Assembly (NCBI RefSeq): GCF_000255295.1
Contig: NC_017030.1
Coordinates: forward strand, 558,001-622,000
DNA: 64,000 nt
Direction: 5' to 3'
Origin: Corallococcus coralloides DSM 2259
GTDB taxonomy: Bacteria > Myxococcota > Myxococcia > Myxococcales > Myxococcaceae
Part shown: one piece after another, positions 23,859 to 33,100 of the stretch
How the letters are laid out: the number at the start of each line of letters is the position of its first letter
How positions within the stretch are numbered: the stretch's first letter is position 1
Program-made: the position numbers and the translations under genes
Notes under the pieces: model-generated
The model's input: the letters and a program-made list of their open reading frames with translations, nothing else
What the model was told of the DNA's origin: nothing
Database searches by the model: none

Positions 23859-24179
23859 CGTGCCAGGGCATCAGGTGCAAGCGATGAGTGACATCGTTCT
23901 GGAGTTCCCTCCCGGTTTCGAAGACTACGCGTGGGAGGTCGAAGCCAAAGGCTGGCTCCTGGAGTCGTCGCTGTGATTCGGGGGCGTCGGTACTCGCTCA
24001 CCGTGTACGACCCTGCTCGCTTGGCTCAGGATGTTGAGGATGCGCTGAAGGGCGGCAGGGTGTTTCTTGAGCGGAATCTCGTGGTCGTCGCTTCCGTCAC
24101 GAGGGAGCGCATCGCATCCGCCATCCAGGAGATCGTTCAGACAGGCAGGGTCGGCGACCTTCAGCCCGACCCGGGGTAG
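23859..24179 (+). repeat. Left copy of a ~320-bp direct repeat flanking the MopE/RHS island
   Basis: Closely matches 34621-34939, including about 25 nt before the shared start codon (cgtgccagggcatcaggtgc is identical). Similarity resumes beyond the gene in both copies (cagccgccgctcc...cgcttcttgaac), with roughly 60 extra bp inserted in this copy. Together the two copies bracket about 10.4 kb of cargo. Confidence 0.85.
23884..24179 (+). pseudogene. Frameshifted copy of the 97-residue gene at 34646
   Basis: Reads MSDIVLEFPPGFED and continues to EAKGWL, then shifts frame: one base is missing relative to the intact copy (ctcctggag here, ctccccggag there, near 23955-23960), giving a premature stop at about residue 30. 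After the shift the sequence again encodes GVVAVIRGRRY...VGDLQPDPG, very similar to the intact protein. A sequencing error is possible but the other copy shows what the frame should be. Function unknown; see 34646-34939. Confidence 0.8.
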
Positions 24180-24682
24180 GCAGAGTCGCCTGATGCCGTG
24201 GAAGGAGCGGTCTGCGAAGTTCGCCAGCGGCGTCAGCCGCCGCTCCGCTCGCCCCAACGCTTCTTGAACGGATTCCGGTGCGCGGACCACTCGTCGACCC
24301 CGCCGATGCGCACGTGGACGCACTGCGCGCATCCCTGGGCTTCACTGTGCCCCCGGGCGGCATGACCCTGTAGGCCCGCTGCGCCCCCCTGGCTGAACGC
24401 AGATCGGTGAAGGGCCGCTCGGCCGCTCGACGTTCGGATCCTGGACCGGGAGCGTCCATGAGCGGGATGGGGCATCCTGAATCGCGACGGTGGGACCCGC
24501 TCGGCGCTTGGAACGAGACGGGCCGCGGCATTGGCCTGTGTCTTGCTGACAACCTTCCGTGTTCCTAGAGGCGCCGGGAGGGGGGCTCCTTGTAGCAATC
24601 CCCATTGCGAATCGGTTGAGCCCTGCCTGACCCAGGCGCACGCCGCGCGACCTCCGTTCCGTTCAAGAGCGAAAGAAAATCA
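24180..24682. other. Gene-free remnant region
   Basis: Some 500 bp without a credible intact gene. On the minus strand the end of a HEAT-like relic is recognisable (FKKRWGERSGG followed by a stop, near 24233-24268), matching the 3' end of the pseudogene at 34946-35215. The remainder looks like decayed coding sequence with no clear frame. The last ~80 bp probably include the promoter for the MopE-like gene. Confidence 0.5.
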
Positions 24683-24991
24683 ATGACACAAAAACCATGC
24701 ATCCGCGTGAGTGGGCGGAGCCTTGGCCTGTGTGGGGCCTTGCTGTCCACGTTCCTGTTCCTGACTGCGACCCTCGCCTCCTCGATTGGCTTTGCCGCCA
24801 GTCCTTCGAAATCGACTCCGGAGCAGGTCAGCGGCTGCCCGGACTGTGATCCGAACCTATGCGAGCCGGAGTTTTGCGATGGCATCGACAACGACTGTGA
24901 TGGAAAGGTCGACGAGGGGTTCCCGCGCACCGGCTACCGGGACGCGGACGGGGACGGCTATGGCGCGGGTGCTGCCAAGCAGGGGTGTTTA
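24683..24991 (+). pseudogene. MopE-like protein, 5' part cut by an IS element
   Basis: Encodes a signal peptide (MTQKPCIRVSG..., hydrophobic LLSTFLFLTATLASSIGFAA) and the first metal-binding-type module, CDGIDNDCDGKVDEG followed by DADGDGYGAG. The frame is interrupted after residue 103 by an IS5-family element; translation would run into the IS and stop at 25066. Deleting the IS and one copy of the TTA duplication joins this frame exactly to 25871-27151, giving a protein of 529 residues. Family: MopE-type putative metal-binding repeats, typical of large secreted or surface proteins. Confidence 0.85.
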
Positions 24992-25012
24992 CAGCACCTA
25001 ACGAAAGTCAGG
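24992..25012 (+). repeat. Left terminal inverted repeat of the IS
   Basis: Begins CAGCACCTAACG and ends GTCAGG. Aligns with the reverse complement of 25847-25867 at 17 of 21 positions. Confidence 0.82.
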
Positions 25013-25055
25013 GCTGGGCTGGCCGTTGGCAAGGGGCATCCTCAGCTTGAGGGAC

Positions 25056-25460
25056 ATGGTCCGTGAACTCGTCCCCGACGCATTCTGGCAGCGCGTGGCG
25101 CCCCTGCTGCCTCCGCCTCGGCCGAAGAAGAAGCTGGGGCGCCCTCGTGCGGACGACCGGGCTGCGCTGGAGGCCATCGTCTTCGTGTTGAGGAGCGGTA
25201 TCCCGTGGGAGATGCTGCCTCGCAAGCAGTTCGGCCTGTCGGGCATGACGGCCTGGCGCAGGCTGGAGGAATGGACCCGCGCGGGCGTGTGGGAAAAGCT
25301 CCAGGAGCGGCTGCTGGATGAACTGGGGCTGCGTGGCAAGGTGGACTTCTCGCGCGCCGCCATCGACTCCTCGTCCGTGCGGGCGTCAAAAAGGGGGCCC
25401 TCACGGGCCCAAGCCCGACGGATAGAGCGAAGGCGGGTAGCAAGCATCATCTTCTCGTAG
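25056..25460 (+). CDS. IS5-family transposase, OrfA (N-terminal part)
   Basis: 134 residues beginning MVRELVPDAFWQRV (a TTG at 25026 is an alternative start). It contains the DNA-binding front half (LGRPRADDRAALEAIVFVLRSG, IPWEMLPRKQFG) and the first catalytic aspartate in AAIDSSSVRA. The frame then runs into a short unrelated tail and stops. The functional transposase needs a -1 shift near 25388-25395 (tcaaaaagg) into OrfB. Confidence 0.85.
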   Translation: MVRELVPDAFWQRVAPLLPPPRPKKKLGRPRADDRAALEAIVFVLRSGIPWEMLPRKQFGLSGMTAWRRLEEWTRAGVWEKLQERLLDELGLRGKVDFSRAAIDSSSVRASKRGPSRAQARRIERRRVASIIFS

Positions 25461-25861
25461 AGGCCAACGGCCTGCCCCTCACGGAGTCCGTGACGGCCGC
25501 CAACGTCCACGACACGCACGAACTCTTCCCGCTCGTCGACTCCGTGCCCGCGGTGCGGATGCCCTCGGGCCAGCGGCGCCTGCGGCCTGGGAAGCTCCAC
25601 GGCGACAAGGCCTACGCCTCCAGGAAGAACCGACGTGGGCTCCGCCTACGTGGCATCGCCGCTCGCATTGCGCGCCCGGGTGTCGAGTCCAAGGAGCGGC
25701 TTGGACGTTATCGCTGGGTCGTGGAGCGCACGCTGGCTTGGAAGAACCAGCTCCGCAGACTTCGAGTCCGCGATGAACGCAGGGACGACGTCCACTTCGG
25801 ATTCCTCGTCCTTGGCTGCTGCGTCATGCTCCTGCGGCGCCTCTGTCCTGACATTTGTTAG
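25385..25861 (+). CDS. IS5-family transposase, OrfB (C-terminal part)
   Basis: The second half of the transposase in the -1 frame relative to OrfA. It carries SKHHLLVEANGLPL, the second catalytic Asp in HGDKAYAS and the Glu in YRWVVERTLAWKN, completing the DDE triad. It has no good independent start and is expected to be made as an OrfA-OrfB fusion by ribosomal frameshifting; alternatively the element has been inactivated by a one-base change. Ends 6 nt before the right IS tip. Confidence 0.82.
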   Translation, partial: VKKGALTGPSPTDRAKAGSKHHLLVEANGLPLTESVTAANVHDTHELFPLVDSVPAVRMPSGQRRLRPGKLHGDKAYASRKNRRGLRLRGIAARIARPGVESKERLGRYRWVVERTLAWKNQLRRLRVRDERRDDVHFGFLVLGCCVMLLRRLCPDIC

Positions 25862-25867
25862 AGGCTG
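25847..25867 (-). repeat. Right terminal inverted repeat of the IS
   Basis: Mirror of 24992-25012 (17 of 21). The final bases of OrfB lie inside it. It is followed at once by the TTA duplication. Confidence 0.82.
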
Positions 25868-25870
25868 TTA

Positions 25871-27151
25871 GAGTTCGGCTGGGTGACCAACAACCTCGAC
25901 TGCAACGACTCCAACGCGTCTGTCTGGCAGGCCGGTCGGTTCTACCGGGACGCGGATGGAGACGGCTATGGGGCACCGAACAACTGGATCGACAGTTGTG
26001 GGCGTCCCGCCGGTTACGTGGCGACCGCGACCGACTGCAATGACAACAATGCGGCCGTCAAGCCAGGCGCCATCAAGCAATGCGGTGTGGGCGCCTGCGC
26101 CGCATCCGTCCAGGCATGTGTCAATGGAGTGGAGCAGACCTGCACGCCCAAGCCCTCTTCTCCGGAAACCTGCGATCGCGAGGACAACGATTGCAATGGA
26201 CAGGTGGACGACCTTCCGCCCATCACCTGCGGCACGGGCGCCTGTTTCCGCAGTGTTCCGGCGTGCACCAACGTCTGCGAGATGGTGGATGTCCGGGATG
26301 GAAAGCCACCCAAGGAGGTGTGTGAGTGGACCGGAAACGCTTGTACCCCCGGCACCCCGAGCGCCGAAACCTGCAACAACGCGGATGACAACTGCAATGG
26401 CTCGGTCGACGAAGGCGTCAAGCTGACCTACTACCGGGACGGCGACGGCGACGGCTATGGCGCGGGTCCTTCGACGGGCAGCGCCTGCAGTGTCCCTGCG
26501 GGGGCATCCATCAACAACCAGGACTGCAATGACTCGAACGCGGCGGTGAATCCCGGGGCCCTGAAGACGTGCGGCGTGGGCGCTTGCGCTAGATCCGTCC
26601 AGGCGTGCGTCAACGGCGTGGAGCAGACCTGCACGCCCAAGCCCCCTTCTCCGGAGACCTGCGATCGCGAGGACAACGATTGCAATGGGAAGGTGGATGA
26701 CGTCCCTCCCATCACCTGTGGCCTGGGCGTCTGCAAGCGCGAAGCTCCGGCCTGTGGCGAGGTGTGCGAGACCGTAGAGGTCCAGGATGGCAAGCCGCCC
26801 AAGGTGGTCTGCGAATGGGGCAACTACGGTCTGTGCACCCCTGGCAACCCTTCCAAGGAGCTGTGCGCCAACGGCCTGGATGATGACTGCAATGGCTACC
26901 CGGACGACTCGAGCGACCGGAACGATTGGATCACCTTCTATCCCGACCAGGACCGCGACGGCTCCGGCGCCAGCTGGGGCGCGGTCCTGACGTGCCGACA
27001 GCCGCCAAACACCACCCGGGACGCGGGGGACTGTGACGACACCCGGCGCGACATGAACCCGAACACCGCCGAGGTCTGTGACGGCCTCGACAACAACTGC
27101 TCCGGTGACGTGGACGAGTCCGGCGTCTGCGAGCAGTCCGTCTGCCAATAG
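25871..27151 (+). pseudogene. MopE-like protein, 3' part separated by the IS
   Basis: 426 codons continuing the frame of 24683-24991. It contains repeated CD(R/N/G)..DNDC(N/D)G..(V)D modules and Asp-rich loops such as DADGDGYGAP and DGDGDGYGAG, the putative calcium/metal-binding motif of MopE-type proteins, plus many cysteine pairs (CGVGAC, CTPKP) suggesting an extracellular disulphide-rich protein. It ends 36 bp before the RHS toxin gene, so the intact gene would have been the first of a two-gene operon with it. A GTG at 25883 could initiate a truncated protein without a signal peptide. Confidence 0.85.
26051..26720 (+). repeat. Internal duplication in the MopE-like gene
   Basis: The segment coding NAAVKPGAIKQCGVGACAAS... 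from 26051 recurs 489 bp later (from 26540) with near-identical sequence, including VQACVNGVEQTCTPKP and ETCDREDNDCNG. The repeat unit is about 163 residues, so the protein grew by tandem duplication of a whole module. Confidence 0.8.
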
Positions 27152-27187
27152 CAATCCCTCATTCCATTCCAGCACCGGTATTTCCCT

Positions 27188-30100
27188 ATGAGCCACTCCT
27201 CACGACCTCCAGAGCGCCGCAAGCGGCTCGCGGCCAGACTCACGCTGTTCTTCTACGGTGCCCAGCTCCTCGGGGGCTGTCTTCCCGCGCCGGCCTCCTC
27301 GGATGGCCCTGACGGCTTGTCCATGTCACGCTCACGAGTCGCGTCGTCGAGCATTCCCTTCGAACTGAGGCCGGACACCGTCCTCGACACGGGGACCGAC
27401 GGCTCGAACGCGCCGGGCATCACCCCCTTCGTGGCGGATGTGACGCAGAATGGCTCCGCTTCCGTGACGGTGCCCCTCTGGGTTCCGGCGGGGCGCGCGG
27501 GCATCCAGCCTTCGCTTTCCATCGTCTATGACAGCCAGGGAAGCGACGGGCTCCTGGGCCCGGGCTTCAACCTGTCCGGACTGTCGCAGATCAGCCTGTG
27601 CCCGAACTCCTTCGCGCGAGACGGGAAGACCGTCGCCATCGACTTCTCCCCGGACATGGAACTGCACGTCAAGGACCGCTACACCCGGGCGTACTGCCTG
27701 GATGGCGTCCGGCTCGTTCCGTCCGAGAACGATCCGCGCTCCTTCAAGACCGAGCATGACAGCTACGCCTCCATCCGCATCCCCGCGGACTCGGATCCCC
27801 AGGATCCGACGACCTTCAAGGTCCGGGGACGTGACGGCCTCATCCGGACCTACGGGAAGACGCTGTCGCGTGAAGACGCCCTCATCCAGGGCCTCTACGA
27901 GAAGCGGGGCGAGGGCGCGGACGGCGGCATCCAGGTGACGGAGGCCAAGACGGTCAAGCTCGCCTGGGCGCTCGCGGCCGTGGAAGACCACCCCGGCAAC
28001 CGGATGGATGTGTTCTACGAGCAGGCGCTCCTGGGCGCCGAATCCGGGGCCTGGCATCGGCCTGACCGGATTGTCTACACGCAGTTTCACAACGATTCTG
28101 GAACCCTCGAGTCCGGCACGCGTGAGGTCAAGTTCAACTACGGGCCGAGGACGGATGTCTTCAAGGGATACCTGGCGGGTGTGAAGGTCGGCAGGGATTT
28201 TCGTCTCACGGGCATCGACATGAAGGGACCCGGCATTGCTACCGGTTCGGGTTCCCCGCCCTCCGTGGTTCTGCGCTCCTACAATCTGACCTACTCCCCG
28301 AGCGCGACGAGCAAGCGGAGCCTGCTGACGGAGCTTCGGGAGTGCGACGGGAAAGGCGTGTGCAAGGCGCCGGTGCGCTTCGACTGGGAGCAGGGCTCCT
28401 GGGAATTCGAGTACCCGCCGGCCCAGGACGTCAGCGATGCGGCCCATGGGGTGGGCGTGCATGCCTTCGGGCTGGGCGCGGGCCGCCAGGGGCTCGCGTA
28501 CTTCGTGAAGTCCGAGAAGCTGTTCGAGGAAGACACAGAACTGGAGGACCAGATCGGCATGACGACGGACCTCACAGTGCAGATCTGGCAAGACACGATG
28601 CGCCTGCTGCGGTTCCCGGATGCCGCATCACCCACGCTGCAGGTCTCCGACGTCACGGGTCGATCTCTTTGGTACCCCTATTTCAATATCAAGAACACGA
28701 ATTGGTTCGACGACTTCCTGGCGATCTTCGGAGACAATGACCCGGGAGACTTCTGCGGAAACCGCGCTCAGCGCAATCTCTTCCCTTTGGTGGCGGATTG
28801 GGAAGGCGAGGGTCGTTCCACGGTCACCTCGCTGTCGTGTTGGTGGGGCGTGCCAGAGGGTGGAGACCATTATGCACCCATCTATGGCCATGGCCGTGTG
28901 GGAGATGAGGGATTCCTGGCTGTCGGCTCCGAGCCAAACTTCCAGTACTGGCTCGATGTCGACGGTGACGGCCGCAACGATCGCGTGTGGATGGGACAAC
29001 ACGAAATTGATCTGACGGGGGATGCCGATTCGATGGTCACGGCCAAGCGCCGCGTGGTCGTCGAGCCGGCGTCCGGCAAGGAGACCAAGGAGTCCCCCAC
29101 CGGCTTCTTCCAGTCGTCTCGGTTCGGTCTGCGCGCAGTGGACCTGGATGGGAGCGGGAAGATGAGCCTGTTGGGCGTGGGCCCCAATGGGAACACCTTC
29201 CTGGAGGGACTCGCCTACCACGAGGTAGAGCGCGGGAGCATCGGTCTGCCTCCGGCGATGGACCCGTTCAAGACCACCATCCGCAAGCCTCCGGCGCTTC
29301 CCCTGTGGGTGCCCGACTTCTATGCGTCGACCTTCGACTTCGTGGACGTCAATGGCGATGGACTTCAGGACGCGGTGCTGCTGGCGCAGCGAAGCTCCTC
29401 CGACCTGACTCCCCGGCTCACGGTGCAGCTCAACACCGGCGCGGGGTTCACCGAGTCCCGTGAGCTCGCCATGCCTGAGGACATTGCCAGCCGCCTGATT
29501 GGGGCCAAGACGGAGCATGGAGACTTCGACGGCGATGGACGGGTGGACTTCGCCATCTTCAAGAAGGACCAGCCGGTTCAGCTCCTGCTCGCGGGGACTC
29601 AAGGAAACTTCGGCACCGTGTCGGCTCTGTCGGAGTGGCCGGTGTCCAGTGGCGACAATACGGAATGGGCCCAGGTCATCGACGTCAACAACGATGGGTT
29701 GCTTGATTTCACCTGGCGCCAGGGGAACTCGCTGAAGGTCGCGCGGCGCACCAAGGCCATTGATGTGCTCAAGCGGGTGCACGGCAACACCCAGGTCATG
29801 AATTATCAGTTCTATTCGGGCCTGAACTATTCGTTCGAGTACGCTCCGCTCTCTCAAGCGAATCCCCACGGCAACGTCACGCCCAGCGAGCCGTTCTACA
29901 CGACGGAACTGCTAAATGCCGCCAGGCCCTGGCTGCGATTGGCTCCCGAGTCGATGCGCGTGGTTTCCCGGATGTCGCTCAATTCCAATGAACAGCAGCA
30001 GCGGAGCTGGCGCTATCTCTATCGGAATGGGCGCTCCGATACGCAGGGGCTGGGGTGGCTTGGTTTTGGCGAGCGGGTCATCGTGGATGAGCTGACGGGG

Positions 30101-33100
30101 GCTCGGACGACGACGGTCTATGACAACACTTCCTTCCTGGGAGAGCCGGTCGGCTACCAGTACAACTCGAACATTGTCTACCCCAGGAGGGCGGTGGCTC
30201 CCCAGGCGCATCTTCCGCTCAAGGAGACCGTTGAGGTGCTCCTGGATGGGGGCGCGACGCAGCAGACGCAGCGGACGTGGAGCTACAGCTGGAATCCGGC
30301 GACGTATGCACCGACCTACCAGCAGTACGCCAGCCGGGTCGTGGAGACGGTGAAGGAGATCAAGGGCGGCACCGTCACGGTGGTTTCTGAAACAGAGACC
30401 CTCACGGAGCTTGATGCGTACGGCACGCCCGTCAAGAGCACCCAGCTTGTCCACGGCGCCAACAAGACCGAACAAGTGCAGCAGGTCACCACCGGGGGCG
30501 CCCTCGGTTTCGATCCGGAGATGTGGAGGCCCCAGGGCACCTGGTCCGTGACCAGCTCCTGGACGTCTTGCGCCAGGTCGCCGGCGGTCGGCTGCCCGGG
30601 CGGCGCGGACGCGGCCAACGTGCGGACGCAGACGTTCACGTTCGACGGCCGCGGGCAGGTCGAGAGCGTGGAACTGGAACCTTCGCGCAGCGGCGAGGGC
30701 AGCCTGCCGCCGGAGACCTCCGAGACCTACCTCAAGACGACCTTCCTGCGAGATTCGCGCGGACTGGTCCACAGCGTCGATCGTGAGGGTGGCGGCGTCA
30801 AACGCTCCGAGTCGGTCACGTATGACGACGTCGACCAAACGCAGGTGGTCTCCTCCACCGATGCGGAAGGGGCGACCTGGAGGTACTTGTACCATCTGGG
30901 GCTGGGCGTGCTCGCGCAGGCCGCGGATCCCAACGGTGTGCACACGCGCTTCCAGTACGACGGCTTCGGCCGTCCGCGCGTGGTGACCCCGCTCTACCGT
31001 GGACCTTCTGTCGCGCCGGGTGACCAGTCCGTCGTCCGGACGTTCTACGAGCGCTACGGGGCCCTGTTGCAGCAGCGCACTCAGGTGGCGACGGGGGTGG
31101 GAACGCTGACGGAAACCATCACCCGGTTCGACGCGATGGGCCGGCCGGTTTCGAGTCAGGGGCCACGGTTTGACGGTGAGACGGTGGTCTCCAGCGTCAA
31201 ATACGATGCGCACGGACGCGTTGGGAAGCTGGAGGCTCCGCGGACCAGCACCGAGAGCCCGACCTGGGAGTCCTACGAGTACGACGCCCTGAATCGTCTC
31301 ACCGCGCGCCGAGTGGGCGAGGGCATCTCCTCCCCGACGGGGACGCTCGTCGAGCGCCTCACCTACACGGTTCCGACGGCCTACACCACCCAGACGTCCG
31401 TGACGGATGCGCTGGAGTTGGTGAAGAAGAGTGTCTTCGACTTCCGGGGCCTGATGGTGACGGTGACCGAGGCCGTGGGGACGCCCAAGGAAGCGACCAT
31501 GGCGTACGGCTATGGCCCCTTTGGCCGGTTGGAGACCACGGACGATCCTCAAGGCAATCGCAGCCTGAACATCTACGACGCCCAGGGACGGCTGGAGCGG
31601 TCGGTGGATCCGGGGGCCGGAACGCGCACCTACCGGTACAACGCCTTCGGCGAGGTGAAGCGTGAAGCGGACGGCCTGGACGGCATGGCGGGGTTGCTTG
31701 CCACCACGTACGAGCGGGACCGGCTGGGGCGTGTCCTGAGCGCGAAGAACAACCAGGAGGAACTGGCGTACGAGTACGACGTGGGGATGGGCGCGAAGCG
31801 GCGCCTGACGAAGGCGACCCGCACGGTTCTGGGCAGCCCGACCGAGGTCGTCACCACGCAGCATTTCTACGACGAGTTCGGTCGCGAGACGGACACCCAG
31901 CAGGACGCGGCGGGGACCTCGCTGACGATGAGCCGGCAGTTCGATGACTACGGCCGGCTGAGCCGCCTCACCTATCCAGTCACGCTCAACGGGCAGCCGG
32001 TGTCCATCAGCTATGCCTACAACGCGCGTGGCGCGCTCTCGGGCATCTATCGGACGGGTGCCTTCTTCATGAACTACTGGTCCGCGCTCGAGCGGGACAG
32101 CGTCGGACGTCTGAAGAAGACGCGGTACGGCAACGGTGTCGAACGGGAGTCTCGCTACGACAGCCGGGGGCGTCTGCGCTTCCTGGAAGCGAAGCGCAAT
32201 GGCGCCAATGTCCAGCGGCTCGCCTACGAGTACACGGCCAATGACAACCTGGCCGCGCGACATGACCTGATGGTGGGGGTGACGGAGAAGTTCTCCTACG
32301 ACGTGCTCGACCGGTTGGAGTGGTGGCGGGTGCTTCAGAACTGCCAGCGCTTGGAGACCCAGTTCCAGTACGACGGCATTGGTAACCTGCTCAGCCGTTC
32401 GCCGATCACCGGTTGGGAGCCGTCCGCGCTGCTGAACTACAGCGGCGGCACGAGCGGCGGGCCCCACGCCGTCAAGCAGGCGCAGCTCGGGAGCGACGCG
32501 TTCACCTATGAGCACGACCACCGGGGCAACCAGATCGCGTCTCGGGATGCGACCGGTGCTCTCGTCCGGACGGTCGAATTCAACTCGTTCGACCTGCCGA
32601 AGACCCTCACCACCGCGGGTGACACGGTGGCCTTCGGCTACGACGCGTCGGGTGCTCGCGTTCGGAAGAAGAGTGCGCAGGAGGACGTGCTCTATGTGGG
32701 GGGCCTCTACCAGCGCCGCACGCAGGGCCTGACGAGGACGCATGTCCTCAGCATCCCCAGCCCCGAGGGTGTCATTGGAGAGCTGTCCTGGGATGAGGGG
32801 GCGAGCACGGAGAACGTGCGCTACTTCCTCAACGACCGCCAGGGCAGCCCGGACACGGTCACCGACGCATCAGGCGCGGTGGTGGAGCGCATCAAGTACG
32901 ACCCCTTCGGCGCGCGTCGCAACGCCGGCAACCTGGCGCAGGCTTCCAACGCCTTCCATGCGGGCGCACGGAAGGGTTACACGGGGCATGAGCATGACGA
33001 CGAGCTGGGGCTCATCAACATGCGCGGGCGCATCTATGACCCGCGGCTGATGAAGTTCCTCAGCGTGGATCCGGTCGTCGCGGATCCGGGCTCGGTCCAG

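Larger units (their letters stand above)
24992..25867 (+). mobile_element. IS5-family (IS427-like) insertion sequence, 876 bp
   Basis: An insertion sequence with 21-bp imperfect terminal inverted repeats (17 of 21 match: left 24992-25012, right 25847-25867) and a 3-bp TTA target duplication (24989-24991 and 25868-25870). Inside are two overlapping reading frames that together make one DDE transposase, joined across an A5G5 run at 25388-25397 in the -1 direction. Size, TNA target and two-frame organisation fit the IS427 group. It sits inside the MopE-like gene. Intact ends and clean duplication suggest a fairly recent insertion. Confidence 0.9.

Noticed and set aside
24233..24641. Small minus-strand open frames between the pseudogene and the MopE-like gene
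   Set aside because: No start signals, no conserved sequence apart from the HEAT-like tail, and several competing frames; treated as remnants.
26051..26720. CRISPR-like regular repeat
   Set aside because: Only two long in-frame copies within a coding sequence; it is a protein-module duplication.
29912..32743. A 943-codon minus-strand frame opposite the RHS repeats
   Set aside because: Shadow of the RHS coding sequence: no motifs, and biased Arg/His/Val content.
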